From contig NZ_PDJV01000008.1 in NCBI RefSeq assembly GCF_004116465.1, positions 92,487 to 156,486 of the forward strand: a stretch of 64,000 nucleotides of DNA, written 5' to 3'. Both the position numbers and the translations under genes were made by a program. Source of the stretch: Arcobacter sp. F2176. Its GTDB lineage: Bacteria > Campylobacterota > Campylobacteria > Campylobacterales > Arcobacteraceae. Shown one piece after another: positions 7,149 through 15,509 of this stretch; position 1 is the first letter of the stretch; the number at the start of each line of letters is the position of its first letter. A model generated the notes under the pieces. That model was not told the origin of the DNA and made no database searches. It was given only the letters and a program-made list of their open reading frames with translations.

Positions 7149-9557
7149 ATGAAAAGCCGATTGGGGTTTGGTAATAAGTTATTATTACAAGTATTAAGTA
7201 CTATGTTTATAGTTTTTGGAATAACAATGTTTTTTGTTATTAAGTATTCATATGAAACTTCACAAACTGAAGCTAAAAAATATTTACAAGAGGCTGCATT
7301 CAAAGAAGCTAGTATAATACAAGGAGAAGTTGACCAAACTATTCTTATCACTAGATTGATGGCTAAAAAGTTTGAATCGCCTTTTAAAACTGGTATTGCT
7401 TTGGAGCAAAAAGAAGTTATTCAATATTTCAAAGATATTTTAAATCAAAATAAACTTATAGTTGGAATTTGGTTTAAAATAAAAGATAAGACACTCCTTT
7501 TCCCAGAAAATATGGAATTGGCTGGAAAAGAAGGTTATGATATAGTTGGACAATTTAATCCTTATATCACAAGAACAGATTCTGGTATAAAGGTTTCTCC
7601 TGGTGCTGTTTATTCTGAGAAAGATGCATGGATAAAAGGTCCTATGGAAAGTGGTAAATTATATATTACTAAGCCATATTTATATCCTGTAAATGGCAAA
7701 AAAGTAATTATGGTAAGTATTGGAGTACCTATCTACAACAATAACCAATACATAGGGGTAGCAGGGATTGATATTAATTTAGAAACTTTTGCTAAAAAAT
7801 CAAAAGAGACAAGGTATTATGATACTGGTTACTTTTTCCTTGTAGGACAATATAAATATAATCTAGCACATCCCAAAAAGGAAAATCTAGGGGTTTTAGT
7901 TACTCCCACTGGAAACTTTGAAAACGCTATGAATAGAGCACAAGAGAATAAAGATACAACCTTTTCAAGACTTAAAGAAACTGGGTTAGTTAATTTTTAT
8001 TATTCAAAAGCTGTCTCTATTGGAAATGAAGGGATTTATTGGAATCTGTTTTTAACTGTGCCTGAAAATGAGTATTTAAAGGATGCATATTTTATAAGAA
8101 ATTTTTCAATAATAGCTTCTTTAATTGGAATCTTATTAATGGCTGGAGTAGTTATTTTTTCTATTAAAAAACTTAATTTTAATCTACGATCAATTTCTAG
8201 TGGACTTGATGGATTTTTCTTATACTTAAACAAAGAGACAAACAAAACAGAACCAATTGAAATTAAATCAAATGATGAATTTGGTGACATGGCTAAAAGT
8301 ATAAATAAAAATGTAACTAAAATTCAAGAGGGAATAAATCAAGATAATGAACTACTTGAAAATGTTAAAAATGTAGTAAATCATGTGGGTGAAGGATATT
8401 TAAATAAACGAATAGATAAAAGCACAAGCACAGATTCTCTTAATGAATTGAAAAATCTTCTTAATACTATGTTAGAGAACTTAGAACAATTAGTTGGAGA
8501 AGATTTAAATAAAATAAGTCAAATCTTATCATCATATATGAAAAGAGATTTTACAGCTACATTAGATAGTGAACATTCTGGAAAAATCGGAAAAGAAATA
8601 ATAGAGATGAATAGAATGATTACAGATATGCTAAGAGATAATCAAGAAGATGGTTTATCTTTACAAAAAAGTTCAGATGAACTTACTTCAAATGTAAAAA
8701 CATTAAGTTCAAATGCTACATCTCAAGCTGCATCATTAGAAGAGACGGCTGCTTCAATAGATGAAATCACGGGTACAATTGAACAAACAAATCATAAAGC
8801 ACAAGAGATGAATGCAATCTCAAATGAGACAAAAGAATCAGCAACTCAAGGTAAAAGCTTGGCAAATGATACTGTTAGTGCAATGGAAGATATCAATAAT
8901 ACAGTTATAAATATAAATGAAGCAATTACTGTGATTGATCAAATTGCTTTCCAAACAAATATCCTAAGTTTAAATGCAGCAGTAGAAGCTGCAACAGCTG
9001 GTGAAGCTGGAAAAGGTTTCGCAGTAGTTGCACAAGAGGTTAGAAACTTAGCATCTCGTTCTGCAGAAGCTGCAAAAGAGATTAAGAAGTTAGTTGAAAG
9101 TGCTACTACAAAAGCAAATAATGGTAAAACAATAAGTATTAAAATGATAGAAGGTTTTACTAACCTTGAATCAAAAATTGTAGAAACAAGTAAATTAATT
9201 GATGATGTAACAAATGCAGCAAAAGAACAATCTATAGGTATGGCACAAATAGCTGATGCAGTTGGTCAGTTAGATAAATTTACACAAGAAAATGCAGCAG
9301 TTGCAGATAAAACAAATGATATTGCTCAAATAACAAATGAAATAGCAATTGATATTGTAAATAATGTAAATCTAAATAACTTTGAGGGTAAAGGTAAATC
9401 AGTAAATATAGTAAAAAAAGAAAGTTCTACAAAAGTGGTTGAATCTTCTAAAACTATAAATAAAAAAATAAGTGAAAAAACTTCTACTCAAAAAGAAAAA
9501 TCAAAAGTGATTACAGCAGAAAAGTCAAATGCTAATGATGAGTGGGAAAGCTTTTAA
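7149..9557 (+). CDS. methyl-accepting chemotaxis protein with periplasmic Cache sensor
   Basis: An 802-residue chemoreceptor. Order: N-terminal membrane helix (~10-33), periplasmic double-Cache-like domain (~35-310; [20 protein letters not shown] is the typical membrane-distal Cache strand pair), second helix (~318-342), HAMP-like linker, a long methylated coiled coil and the signalling tip around [17 protein letters not shown] with [15 protein letters not shown]. It binds a small molecule outside and controls CheA/CheW. The C-terminus is a lysine/serine-rich tether ending in EWESF, like the NWETF docking pentapeptide that recruits CheR/CheB in enterobacterial receptors. The ligand cannot be read from the sequence. 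Confidence 0.92.
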   Translation: MKSRLGFGNKLLLQVLSTMFIVFGITMFFVIKYSYETSQTEAKKYLQEAAFKEASIIQGEVDQTILITRLMAKKFESPFKTGIALEQKEVIQYFKDILNQNKLIVGIWFKIKDKTLLFPENMELAGKEGYDIVGQFNPYITRTDSGIKVSPGAVYSEKDAWIKGPMESGKLYITKPYLYPVNGKKVIMVSIGVPIYNNNQYIGVAGIDINLETFAKKSKETRYYDTGYFFLVGQYKYNLAHPKKENLGVLVTPTGNFENAMNRAQENKDTTFSRLKETGLVNFYYSKAVSIGNEGIYWNLFLTVPENEYLKDAYFIRNFSIIASLIGILLMAGVVIFSIKKLNFNLRSISSGLDGFFLYLNKETNKTEPIEIKSNDEFGDMAKSINKNVTKIQEGINQDNELLENVKNVVNHVGEGYLNKRIDKSTSTDSLNELKNLLNTMLENLEQLVGEDLNKISQILSSYMKRDFTATLDSEHSGKIGKEIIEMNRMITDMLRDNQEDGLSLQKSSDELTSNVKTLSSNATSQAASLEETAASIDEITGTIEQTNHKAQEMNAISNETKESATQGKSLANDTVSAMEDINNTVININEAITVIDQIAFQTNILSLNAAVEAATAGEAGKGFAVVAQEVRNLASRSAEAAKEIKKLVESATTKANNGKTISIKMIEGFTNLESKIVETSKLIDDVTNAAKEQSIGMAQIADAVGQLDKFTQENAAVADKTNDIAQITNEIAIDIVNNVNLNNFEGKGKSVNIVKKESSTKVVESSKTINKKISEKTSTQKEKSKVITAEKSNANDEWESF

Positions 9558-9574
9558 TAAATATAGAGGTATAG

Positions 9575-9988
9575 ATGAAAATAATTCTTTTAATAGTATC
9601 ATTGATTTCAATTATTTACGCTATTACTCCAAAAGAACTTGTAGGAATTTGGGAAATGAGTAATTTAGAGGACAAAAGAAGTAATATATCTTTTGGACTC
9701 TATAATAGTTTTGATGAACCATTTAGCATCGAGTTTAAAGAGAATAACATTGTGAAATATGTGGATTATGAAAGTTATTATATTTTTGATACAAATAAAA
9801 TTTTTGTATCTAAACATAAGCCCGTAGATGGGATTTTCCCAAATCCTAAATCAATAGATGTATATGAAATAACAGGACTAGTAAATAGAAGTAAAACTAA
9901 TGGAAGAGTTTGTTATGAAATACATATTTTACAAAAAGCTATTAATGGACTATATAGTAAGAAAAGTAATCAAAAAATTTGTAAGTAG
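9575..9988 (+). CDS. small exported protein of unknown function
   Basis: A 137-residue product with a clear signal peptide (K, then a hydrophobic run of about 14 residues, likely cleaved near YA-ITP). The mature part begins ELVGIWEMSN, the kind of G-x-W opening seen in lipocalin-like or copper-resistance beta barrels, but no family can be named. It has two cysteines (RVCYEI and the final QKICK), which could form a periplasmic disulfide. It starts 17 bp after the chemoreceptor with an AGAGG site and is likely co-transcribed with it, so a link to sensing is possible but unsupported. Confidence 0.6.
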   Translation: MKIILLIVSLISIIYAITPKELVGIWEMSNLEDKRSNISFGLYNSFDEPFSIEFKENNIVKYVDYESYYIFDTNKIFVSKHKPVDGIFPNPKSIDVYEITGLVNRSKTNGRVCYEIHILQKAINGLYSKKSNQKICK

Positions 9989-9991
9989 TAT

Positions 9992-10019
9992 TTACAAGGA
10001 GAAGAGTTTCTCCTTGTAA
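9992..10019. terminator. bidirectional terminator hairpin
   Basis: TTACAAGGAGA (9992-10002) and TCTCCTTGTAA (10009-10019) form an 11-bp stem with a six-base loop, followed on the plus strand by GTTTATTTT. It lies between the exported-protein gene and the convergent lactate permease gene and can serve both. Confidence 0.8.
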
Positions 10020-10021
10020 GT

Positions 10022-11713
10022 TTATTTTACTAATGGATCTGTTATTCCAAAATAGTACATTGCAATTAAACCAATAATTCCAGTAACTAAACAATAGTAA
10101 AGTGTAGGAATAACTGTTTTTCTTATTGTTTCCCCTTCTTGGTCAAGTAATCCAACCGTAGCAGATGCTGCCACAACATTGTGAATAGCAATCATATTTC
10201 CAGCTGCTGCTCCTACTGCTTGAAGAGATACCATAAGTGCAGTTGAAAGTCCAAGGGCATTTGCAACACCAAATTGGAATTGACTTAGCATCATATTTGA
10301 AACAGTATTACTTCCTGCAATAAATGCCCCTAAAGCACCGATAAATGGAGCAAATAATGGGAAAATATCACCAACAGAATGTGCCACAAAGTTTGCCATG
10401 GCTACAGGCATAGAATCAAAACCAGCAGTATTTACACCTGAGTTAATAAGGATTCTAACTAATGGAATAGTAAATACAAGTACAAACCCTGCACCTAACA
10501 TAACTTTTGAAGACTCAGAAAAAGATTCTTTTATCTCTTTGAATTCCATTTTGTGTAAGAAAAAAGTGATTAAAACTACAAATATTAAAATCCCACCTGG
10601 TAAATATAAAGGTGTAATTGAATAGTTTAATCCTTCACCTAAAATATCTTTAAAAGGTATTACCCAAGCTGTAACAAAAGCTTTTGCTTCGCTCGATACT
10701 CTTGTAATAACTAAGATAATTGCAACAAGTACATATGGAATCCAAGCTTTAGTTAAGGACATATTAACTTTAGTATTCATCGCATCCATATTCATCTCAA
10801 GTTTAGATACCCAACTGATTGGCCATTTTTCTTTTGGTGCAAAATCCCAAGTATCTTTTGGAATTAAAAAACCTTTTTTAGCAGCAAAAATTACAATTGG
10901 AAGTCCAACAAGAGAACCTATAATAGAAGGAAATTCTGCCCCTAAAAATATACCTGTAAGTGCATAAGGAATAGTAAATGCTAATCCACCAAAAATAGCA
11001 AAAGGTAAGATAGATAAACCTTCTGACCATGATTTATTTTGACCAAAAAATCTAGTCATCATAAGAGTCATAAAAAGTGGAATTAGTGTTCCTGTAATAG
11101 CATGAATAATTGCAACTTCACTTGTGATGATTTGTAAGTATGTTTCCCAACTTGAACCAACAGCTTGTAAAGAGTTACTAATACTTTGTGAATCTAAGCC
11201 TTTATCAACTCCTATTAAAATAGGAGTACCAACTGCACCAAATGATACAGGAGTACTTTGAATCATCATCCCTACCATTACAGCAGCCATTGCAGGGAAA
11301 CCAATAGCAACCAAAAGAGGAGCAGCAATGGCAGCTGTTGTCCCAAACCCAGAAGCCCCTTCAATAAATGATCCAAATAACCAAGCTATGATAATAACTT
11401 GTACCCTTCTATCTGGGCTTACATTATTAAACCCTTCTCTAATTGCTTTTATAGCACCTGAGTGTTTAAGTGTATTTAACAATAAAATTGCACCAAAGAT
11501 TATCCATAAAACAGCAAGTGTAATTAAAAAACCTTGAATTGATGATGCAAGTATTCTATTAAAACTTACTTGCCATACATAAAAGGCTACAAGTGCAGTC
11601 ACTACAAATACAACTGGCATCGCTTTCTTAGCTGGCCATCTAAATCCAACTAATAAGATTGCTGCAACAAATATAGGAAGTGCAGCAAAAAGAGCTTGTG
11701 TGCTTATCTCCAT
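10022..11713 (-). CDS. lctP: L-lactate permease
   Basis: A 563-residue polytopic inner-membrane protein of the lactate permease (LctP/LldP/GlcA) family, importing lactate (and often glycolate) with protons. It has the expected ~12-14 hydrophobic segments and family segments such as [29 protein letters not shown] near residue 160 and [11 protein letters not shown] near 467. Length fits the usual 550-560. It is monocistronic, with divergent endonuclease IV upstream and a shared terminator downstream. AAGGAGATTTT precedes the ATG. No lactate dehydrogenase genes are in the window. Confidence 0.93.
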   Translation of the reverse strand: MEISTQALFAALPIFVAAILLVGFRWPAKKAMPVVFVVTALVAFYVWQVSFNRILASSIQGFLITLAVLWIIFGAILLLNTLKHSGAIKAIREGFNNVSPDRRVQVIIIAWLFGSFIEGASGFGTTAAIAAPLLVAIGFPAMAAVMVGMMIQSTPVSFGAVGTPILIGVDKGLDSQSISNSLQAVGSSWETYLQIITSEVAIIHAITGTLIPLFMTLMMTRFFGQNKSWSEGLSILPFAIFGGLAFTIPYALTGIFLGAEFPSIIGSLVGLPIVIFAAKKGFLIPKDTWDFAPKEKWPISWVSKLEMNMDAMNTKVNMSLTKAWIPYVLVAIILVITRVSSEAKAFVTAWVIPFKDILGEGLNYSITPLYLPGGILIFVVLITFFLHKMEFKEIKESFSESSKVMLGAGFVLVFTIPLVRILINSGVNTAGFDSMPVAMANFVAHSVGDIFPLFAPFIGALGAFIAGSNTVSNMMLSQFQFGVANALGLSTALMVSLQAVGAAAGNMIAIHNVVAASATVGLLDQEGETIRKTVIPTLYYCLVTGIIGLIAMYYFGITDPLVK

Positions 11714-11884
11714 AAAATCTCCTTATTTTTTCAGGCTAAATAATAATTAAAGGAAATGATATTCACATGATAAAAATAGCATTTGTGTAGCATTTATTAA
11801 TATATGAACTAAAATGAAACAATAAGGAACATAAAATCCAAGATTGAGTAAAATCCCCCATAAAAAATGACACTAGGATGATAA

Positions 11885-12730
11885 ATGAAATATGTAGGAG
11901 CACATGTAAGCGCAAGTGGGGGAGTGTACAATGCACCCATCAATGCAACAGCAATAGGAGCAAAAGCCTTTGCCCTTTTTACAAAAAACCAAAGACAATG
12001 GGCAGCAAAACCTTTAGAAAATGATGTTCTTGATAAATGGTTCGAAGAGATGGACAAATGTGGAATATTGCCAAAGCATATTTTACCCCATGATAGTTAT
12101 TTAATAAACTTAGGACACCCAGTTGAAGAGAGTCGTCAAAAATCACTAAATGGATTTATCCATGAGATTGAAAGATGTGAAATCCTAAAACTAGACAGAC
12201 TAAACTTTCACCCAGGAAGTCATTTGCGAAAGATAAGTGAAGAAGAGTGTTTAGACAATATAGCAGTTTCAATGAACAAAGCAATCGATGCCACAAAAGA
12301 TGTAAAACTAGTAATAGAAAACACAGCAGGACAAGGAAGCAATTTAGGCTATAAATTCGAACATCTAGCTTACATCATTGATAAAATAGAAGATAAAAGC
12401 AGAGTTGGAGTTTGCATAGACACCTGTCACATGTTCACAGCTGGATACGACATAAGAACAAGAGAAGCCTATGATAAAACATGGAACGAGTTCGATCAAA
12501 TAGTAGGAAGACAATACCTAATGGGTATGCACATAAACGACTCAAAACCAGATTTAGGAAGTAGAGTAGATAGACACGATTCTTTAGGTGTTGGTAAAAT
12601 TGGTTGGGATGCCTTTAAGTTTATTATGAATGATGAGAGAATGGATGATATTCCGTTGGTTTTAGAGACTATTAATGAGGAGATTTGGCAACAAGAGATA
12701 GAAGCACTCTATAATCTTGTTGAGAAATAA
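11885..12730 (+). CDS. nfo: endonuclease IV (AP endonuclease)
   Basis: A 281-residue TIM-barrel enzyme of the Xylose-isomerase-like AP endonuclease family, cleaving 5' to abasic sites in base excision repair. Metal-site signatures are present: [14 protein letters not shown] at the start, [40 protein letters not shown] and MHINDSK...RVDRHDSLG. Length equals the family standard (~280). The ATG follows AGGATGATAA. Divergent from lctP; its own terminator seems to be the small CTTATT/AATAAG hairpin at 12733-12747, with a larger palindrome farther on. Confidence 0.95.
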   Translation: MKYVGAHVSASGGVYNAPINATAIGAKAFALFTKNQRQWAAKPLENDVLDKWFEEMDKCGILPKHILPHDSYLINLGHPVEESRQKSLNGFIHEIERCEILKLDRLNFHPGSHLRKISEEECLDNIAVSMNKAIDATKDVKLVIENTAGQGSNLGYKFEHLAYIIDKIEDKSRVGVCIDTCHMFTAGYDIRTREAYDKTWNEFDQIVGRQYLMGMHINDSKPDLGSRVDRHDSLGVGKIGWDAFKFIMNDERMDDIPLVLETINEEIWQQEIEALYNLVEK

Positions 12731-12772
12731 AGACTTATTTTAATAAGCATCTTCCTTCATAACTCTGCGTTA

Positions 12773-12832
12773 AAAAAGAAAAGGTTTTAGTCACTTACTC
12801 CAAATGTAAGCTCCTACAAACCTTTTCTTTTT
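12773..12832. repeat. long nested hairpin downstream of nfo
   Basis: AAAAAGAAAAGGTTT (12773-12787) pairs perfectly over 15 bp with AAACCTTTTCTTTTT (12818-12832); inside is a second stem CTTAC/GTAAG (12794-12798 with 12806-12810). The arm ends in T5. The shape, and flanking words such as CTCTGCGTT and CGCCTTGA, resemble intergenic palindromes that I recall recurring many times in marine and Campylobacterota genomes, though that is memory, not a search. It may also stop transcription into the island. Confidence 0.6.
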
Positions 12833-12860
12833 CGCCTTGATTTTCTGTGAAATCTATTCA

Positions 12861-12917
12861 CTGATTTAAATCTTGTAGCTTTTAAACAAAATAAATATGA
12901 TTGGCTACATTAATCAG
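12861..12917. other. two-step inverted repeat at the island edge
   Basis: CTGATT (12861-12866) pairs with AATCAG (12912-12917) and TGTAGC (12874-12879) with GCTACA (12904-12909), giving an interrupted stem around a 24-base A+T-rich loop. It immediately precedes the first of the two operator-like repeats. It could be a small structured RNA or part of a regulatory region. Confidence 0.3.
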
Positions 12918-12930
12918 TACAGATCTTACT
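12916..12930. promoter_or_regulatory. operator-like repeat, copy 1
   Basis: AGTACAGATCTTACT. Removing the single C at position 5 gives a perfect 14-bp palindrome centred on AGATCT. An identical copy lies 71 bp downstream; this copy is about 30 bp upstream of the TATAAT of the methyltransferase-like gene. Confidence 0.6.
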
Positions 12931-12959
12931 AATTAATGTAATTTTAAGTTTTATTCTTT

Positions 12960-12965
12960 TATAAT
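12960..12965 (+). promoter_or_regulatory. -10 box of the methyltransferase-like gene
   Basis: TATAAT lying between the two copies of the 15-bp repeat. The expected start of transcription (about 12972) falls just before an inverted repeat GTACTAT/ATAGTAC (12974-12980 with 12985-12991). Confidence 0.55.
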
Positions 12966-12986
12966 TCTATTATGTACTATATAAAT

Positions 12987-13001
12987 AGTACAGATCTTAC
13001 T
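12987..13001. promoter_or_regulatory. operator-like repeat, copy 2
   Basis: An exact second copy of AGTACAGATCTTACT, in the predicted 5' leader and 13 bases before the ATG. It overlaps the inverted repeat GTACTAT/ATAGTAC. A protein bound at both copies would clamp the promoter between them. Confidence 0.6.
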
Positions 13002-13014
13002 TAATGGAATTGAT

Positions 13015-14712
13015 ATGTTTAAACTACAAGAACTTGAAAACCTAAAACAAAATTTAACTATTGAAGAAGTATTAGAACTTCTTTATACGCTAGTAGTGTT
13101 GAAAAAGTTATCTGCTATCCCTCATACTAGAATTAACTTATTTAATGAGAAAAGTATACGATTTGAAGATTTAAAAAGTCAATTAAAAGAAGTAAAAAAT
13201 ATATATGATGTTACTGAGATATTAGATGGACTTGAAAAAATCGAAAATGTTAAAGATGATTTATTTATTGAACTTTTTAATATTTCACAAAATGTAGAAA
13301 TACCTTCAATTTATGAAGCTTTTGAATATAGAGAAGGTTTACATACATCTGTAGTATCAAAACAAATTGTTGAATTAAGTATAAAACTTCTGGACGAAGA
13401 AAATGAGTCACCAATTTATGTACCATTTAAAGATGGTTTAAAAGTCTCAGAGTTAACTACTAGAAAAGTTTGTTGTGAATATGATGATTCTAAGAAAAGT
13501 TTTGTTGCTTCATTGTTAAGGTTGTGGGATAATAAAAAAATAGATTTTAGATTAACAGATAGCTTAGAAAAACCAAAATTTTCACAAGAAAATTCATTAG
13601 AAAAATTTGATTCTGTTATTGCATTTCCACCATTAAGTTTAATGAAACAATTTGATACGATGGGGGATAAATTTAATCGATTTAAGATTCATAAGAATGT
13701 TAAAAGATTAGATGTTGCACATTTCGAACATGTAATATCTCAAACAAAAAACAAAGCTGTGATTTTGATGCCAGTGGGATTCACCTTTCGATCTGGTATT
13801 GAAGAAGAATTTAGAAAGTATTTAATAGAAAATAATATTCTTGAAACAATGATACAGTTGCCCCCTAACATGTATTCTGCAACATCAATTGAAACAACAC
13901 TTTTTATTATTAATAAAAATAAGAATAATAAAAATATACAGTTTATAAATCTAAAAGATGAAAAATTTTTAACTAAAATCGGACGTAAAACGGTTTTAAA
14001 AGATATTAATGAGATAGTAAAAATTTATTTAGAGAAAAAAGTTGAGAGTCATAGTAGAATTATTTCTTACGAGGTAATTAAGAACAATAATTTTAATTTT
14101 TCAATTGATAGATATATTACAAAAAATGAGAGTATTCCCTCATCCTTCAAATGGATAAAGTTAGAGAATGTATCAATAATCAGAAAATCACAAACATTAA
14201 AAGATGTAGATGATGGCGAAAATGTAGTTGAGTTATCACCATCAGATTTTTCATTTGCAGGATATACAATTAGTGGAAAGAAAATTAAAAAAATAAATAT
14301 TAATGAAAAACAGTTTGAAACTTATAAATTAAAGCCTTATGATATTCTAGTTAGTGCAAAAGGAGTTGTAGGAAAAATAGGAATTGTAGGTGAAAATATA
14401 AATTATCTTCTTGCTTCACAAGCAATACAAGTAATTAGACTTGAAAAGGATAACGACATAAAAAGTGAAGCCATCTGTTTATATATGTATTTAAAGTCAG
14501 ATATTGGACAAAAGGCATTAATGAAAATTGTTCAAGGTACTGCAATGCCTCAAATATCTACAAAAGAATTAAAGAATTTTAATATACCAAAATTAAGTGT
14601 ACTTGAAAAATCTAATGTTATAAATACATTTAATAAAGAGATTGAAAAATATGATGAGATTGCAAAGTTGCAAAATGATATTTTAAAAATTCATGCTAAT
14701 TATCTAAAGTAA
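13015..14712 (+). CDS. degenerate HsdM-like methyltransferase fused to an HsdS-type DNA-recognition domain
   Basis: A 565-residue protein with type I restriction-modification architecture: a helical N-terminus (1-110), an N6-adenine methyltransferase fold (~110-350) and a target-recognition domain of specificity-subunit type (~378-565: FKWIKLENVSII, YKLKPYDILVSAKGVVGKIGI, GTAMPQISTKELKNF). The methylase fold is clear from VILMPVGFTFRSGIEEEFRKYL and ETMIQLPPNMYSATSIETTLFIIN. Yet the SAM-binding motif I (normally DPACGSGGF) reads VPFKDGL (about 136-142), and the catalytic NPPF reads FPPL (204-207). The frame is intact, so it is probably a catalytically dead DNA-binding protein rather than a pseudogene. 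No HsdR, second HsdM or HsdS is nearby. The next gene, 19 bp on, is a small membrane protein. Confidence 0.75.
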   Translation: MFKLQELENLKQNLTIEEVLELLYTLVVLKKLSAIPHTRINLFNEKSIRFEDLKSQLKEVKNIYDVTEILDGLEKIENVKDDLFIELFNISQNVEIPSIYEAFEYREGLHTSVVSKQIVELSIKLLDEENESPIYVPFKDGLKVSELTTRKVCCEYDDSKKSFVASLLRLWDNKKIDFRLTDSLEKPKFSQENSLEKFDSVIAFPPLSLMKQFDTMGDKFNRFKIHKNVKRLDVAHFEHVISQTKNKAVILMPVGFTFRSGIEEEFRKYLIENNILETMIQLPPNMYSATSIETTLFIINKNKNNKNIQFINLKDEKFLTKIGRKTVLKDINEIVKIYLEKKVESHSRIISYEVIKNNNFNFSIDRYITKNESIPSSFKWIKLENVSIIRKSQTLKDVDDGENVVELSPSDFSFAGYTISGKKIKKININEKQFETYKLKPYDILVSAKGVVGKIGIVGENINYLLASQAIQVIRLEKDNDIKSEAICLYMYLKSDIGQKALMKIVQGTAMPQISTKELKNFNIPKLSVLEKSNVINTFNKEIEKYDEIAKLQNDILKIHANYLK

Positions 14713-14731
14713 AATATATAAGGAGAAGTTA

Positions 14732-15046
14732 ATGTCAGTAAATATTAGTATATTTATATCATTGAGCATTTTAATGATTTATGTTTTATTATTTTTAATG
14801 AAAATGAAAAAATTACCTTCGCTTAGTAATATAATGAGTTTAATAATAGCCTCAATGTCTTTATATACAAGTATATTATTGTTTTTAGATTTAATTAGTA
14901 TAAATAAATCTCTAGGAGATTATGAAGAGTATAAATTAATTGTTTTTTTAGGTTCTGTTGCTATGGCGTGGGTGTCATTACAAACAATATTAGAAAAATT
15001 TTTGTCAATATTTAAGAAAAGTGGCGTAGATATTGAAATAGTTTAA
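14732..15046 (+). CDS. small three-helix membrane protein in the island
   Basis: A 104-residue protein with three predicted membrane helices (about 5-24, 33-55 and 66-88) and a short charged C-terminal tail containing EKFLSIFKKSG. A strong AAGGAGA site sits nine bases before the ATG, and the gene follows the dead methyltransferase gene by 19 bp, so the two are very likely co-expressed. It has no recognisable family. Small multi-helix proteins beside a DNA- or RNA-sensing partner are often membrane-damaging effectors of abortive infection; that role is only inference. Confidence 0.6.
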   Translation: MSVNISIFISLSILMIYVLLFLMKMKKLPSLSNIMSLIIASMSLYTSILLFLDLISINKSLGDYEEYKLIVFLGSVAMAWVSLQTILEKFLSIFKKSGVDIEIV

Positions 15047-15380
15047 AACAGTTGTACAAAAAATCAACATTTGCAATCGCCAAATTGTTGACTTTGATTT
15101 GCGTAACCCTCAAATAACTGTTTGAATGTTAAGAAATGAGTTAAACGGTCATTTTCATGAGTTTTATTTGAAAGTAAATCATAGTCATAAGATTTGGGAA
15201 GTCGAAGACTGATACGAGCCGTAGGGAGCTTTTTTCGTTATTTTTTTACGGATAAAAAAAGTAAAAGCGAGACATCCAAAGGATGTTCAAGAGAGATTAA
15301 GAAAATTTAAATCAAGTTTTCGGAATTATTGAATAACTCTACGGAATCAAACACAAAAGATAACTTTTATATAACTTTAG
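15047..15380. other. non-coding stretch with a GC-richer patch
   Basis: No convincing gene. Bases 15200-15290 are richer in G+C than their surroundings and contain a hairpin ACATCC-AAA-GGATGT (15272-15286), whose stem-AAA-stem form recalls TTTCGC-AAA-GCGAAA at 2699-2713. Possibly a remnant of a dispersed intergenic element; I cannot identify it. There is no transposase fragment in any frame that I recognise. Confidence 0.35.
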
Positions 15381-15386
15381 TATAAT
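15381..15386 (+). promoter_or_regulatory. -10 box of the Abi_2 gene
   Basis: TATAAT in a T/A-rich context, which would give a leader of roughly 115 bases before the Abi_2 ATG. Confidence 0.5.
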
Positions 15387-15433
15387 TATAAGAAATTAAT
15401 TAAAAGAGTAATAAGTGTTTTTAAGTGCACCTA

Positions 15434-15508
15434 AAGAAAATCTAAGATATTATTTCATTAACACACCCCCTCCACCTCTGCTTCAAGTGCCAAAGAGAGG
15501 GTTTTCTT
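15434..15508 (+). promoter_or_regulatory. structured leader of the Abi_2 mRNA that hides the ribosome site
   Basis: AAGAAAATC (15434-15442) can pair over nine positions (one G-U) with GGTTTTCTT (15500-15508), which runs up to the ATG. Inside the loop CCTCT (15475-15479) pairs with AGAGG (15496-15500), and alternatively CCCTC (15468-15472) with GAGGG (15497-15501). The GAGAGG used in both is the only plausible Shine-Dalgarno sequence. The word AAGTGC occurs once on each side (15423-15428 and 15485-15490). This looks like a translational switch or a separate small RNA. Confidence 0.5.
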
Positions 15509-15509
15509 C

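Noticed and set aside
11905..11925. Phase-variable homopolymer tracts (for example G5 in nfo, G6 near 45916)
   Set aside because: The G-tracts are too short for the slipped-strand switching known in Campylobacter contingency genes, and the one in nfo is in a conserved housekeeping gene.
12916..13001. CRISPR array
   Set aside because: Only two copies of a 15-bp word, with promoter-like sequence between them and no cas genes; read as operators.
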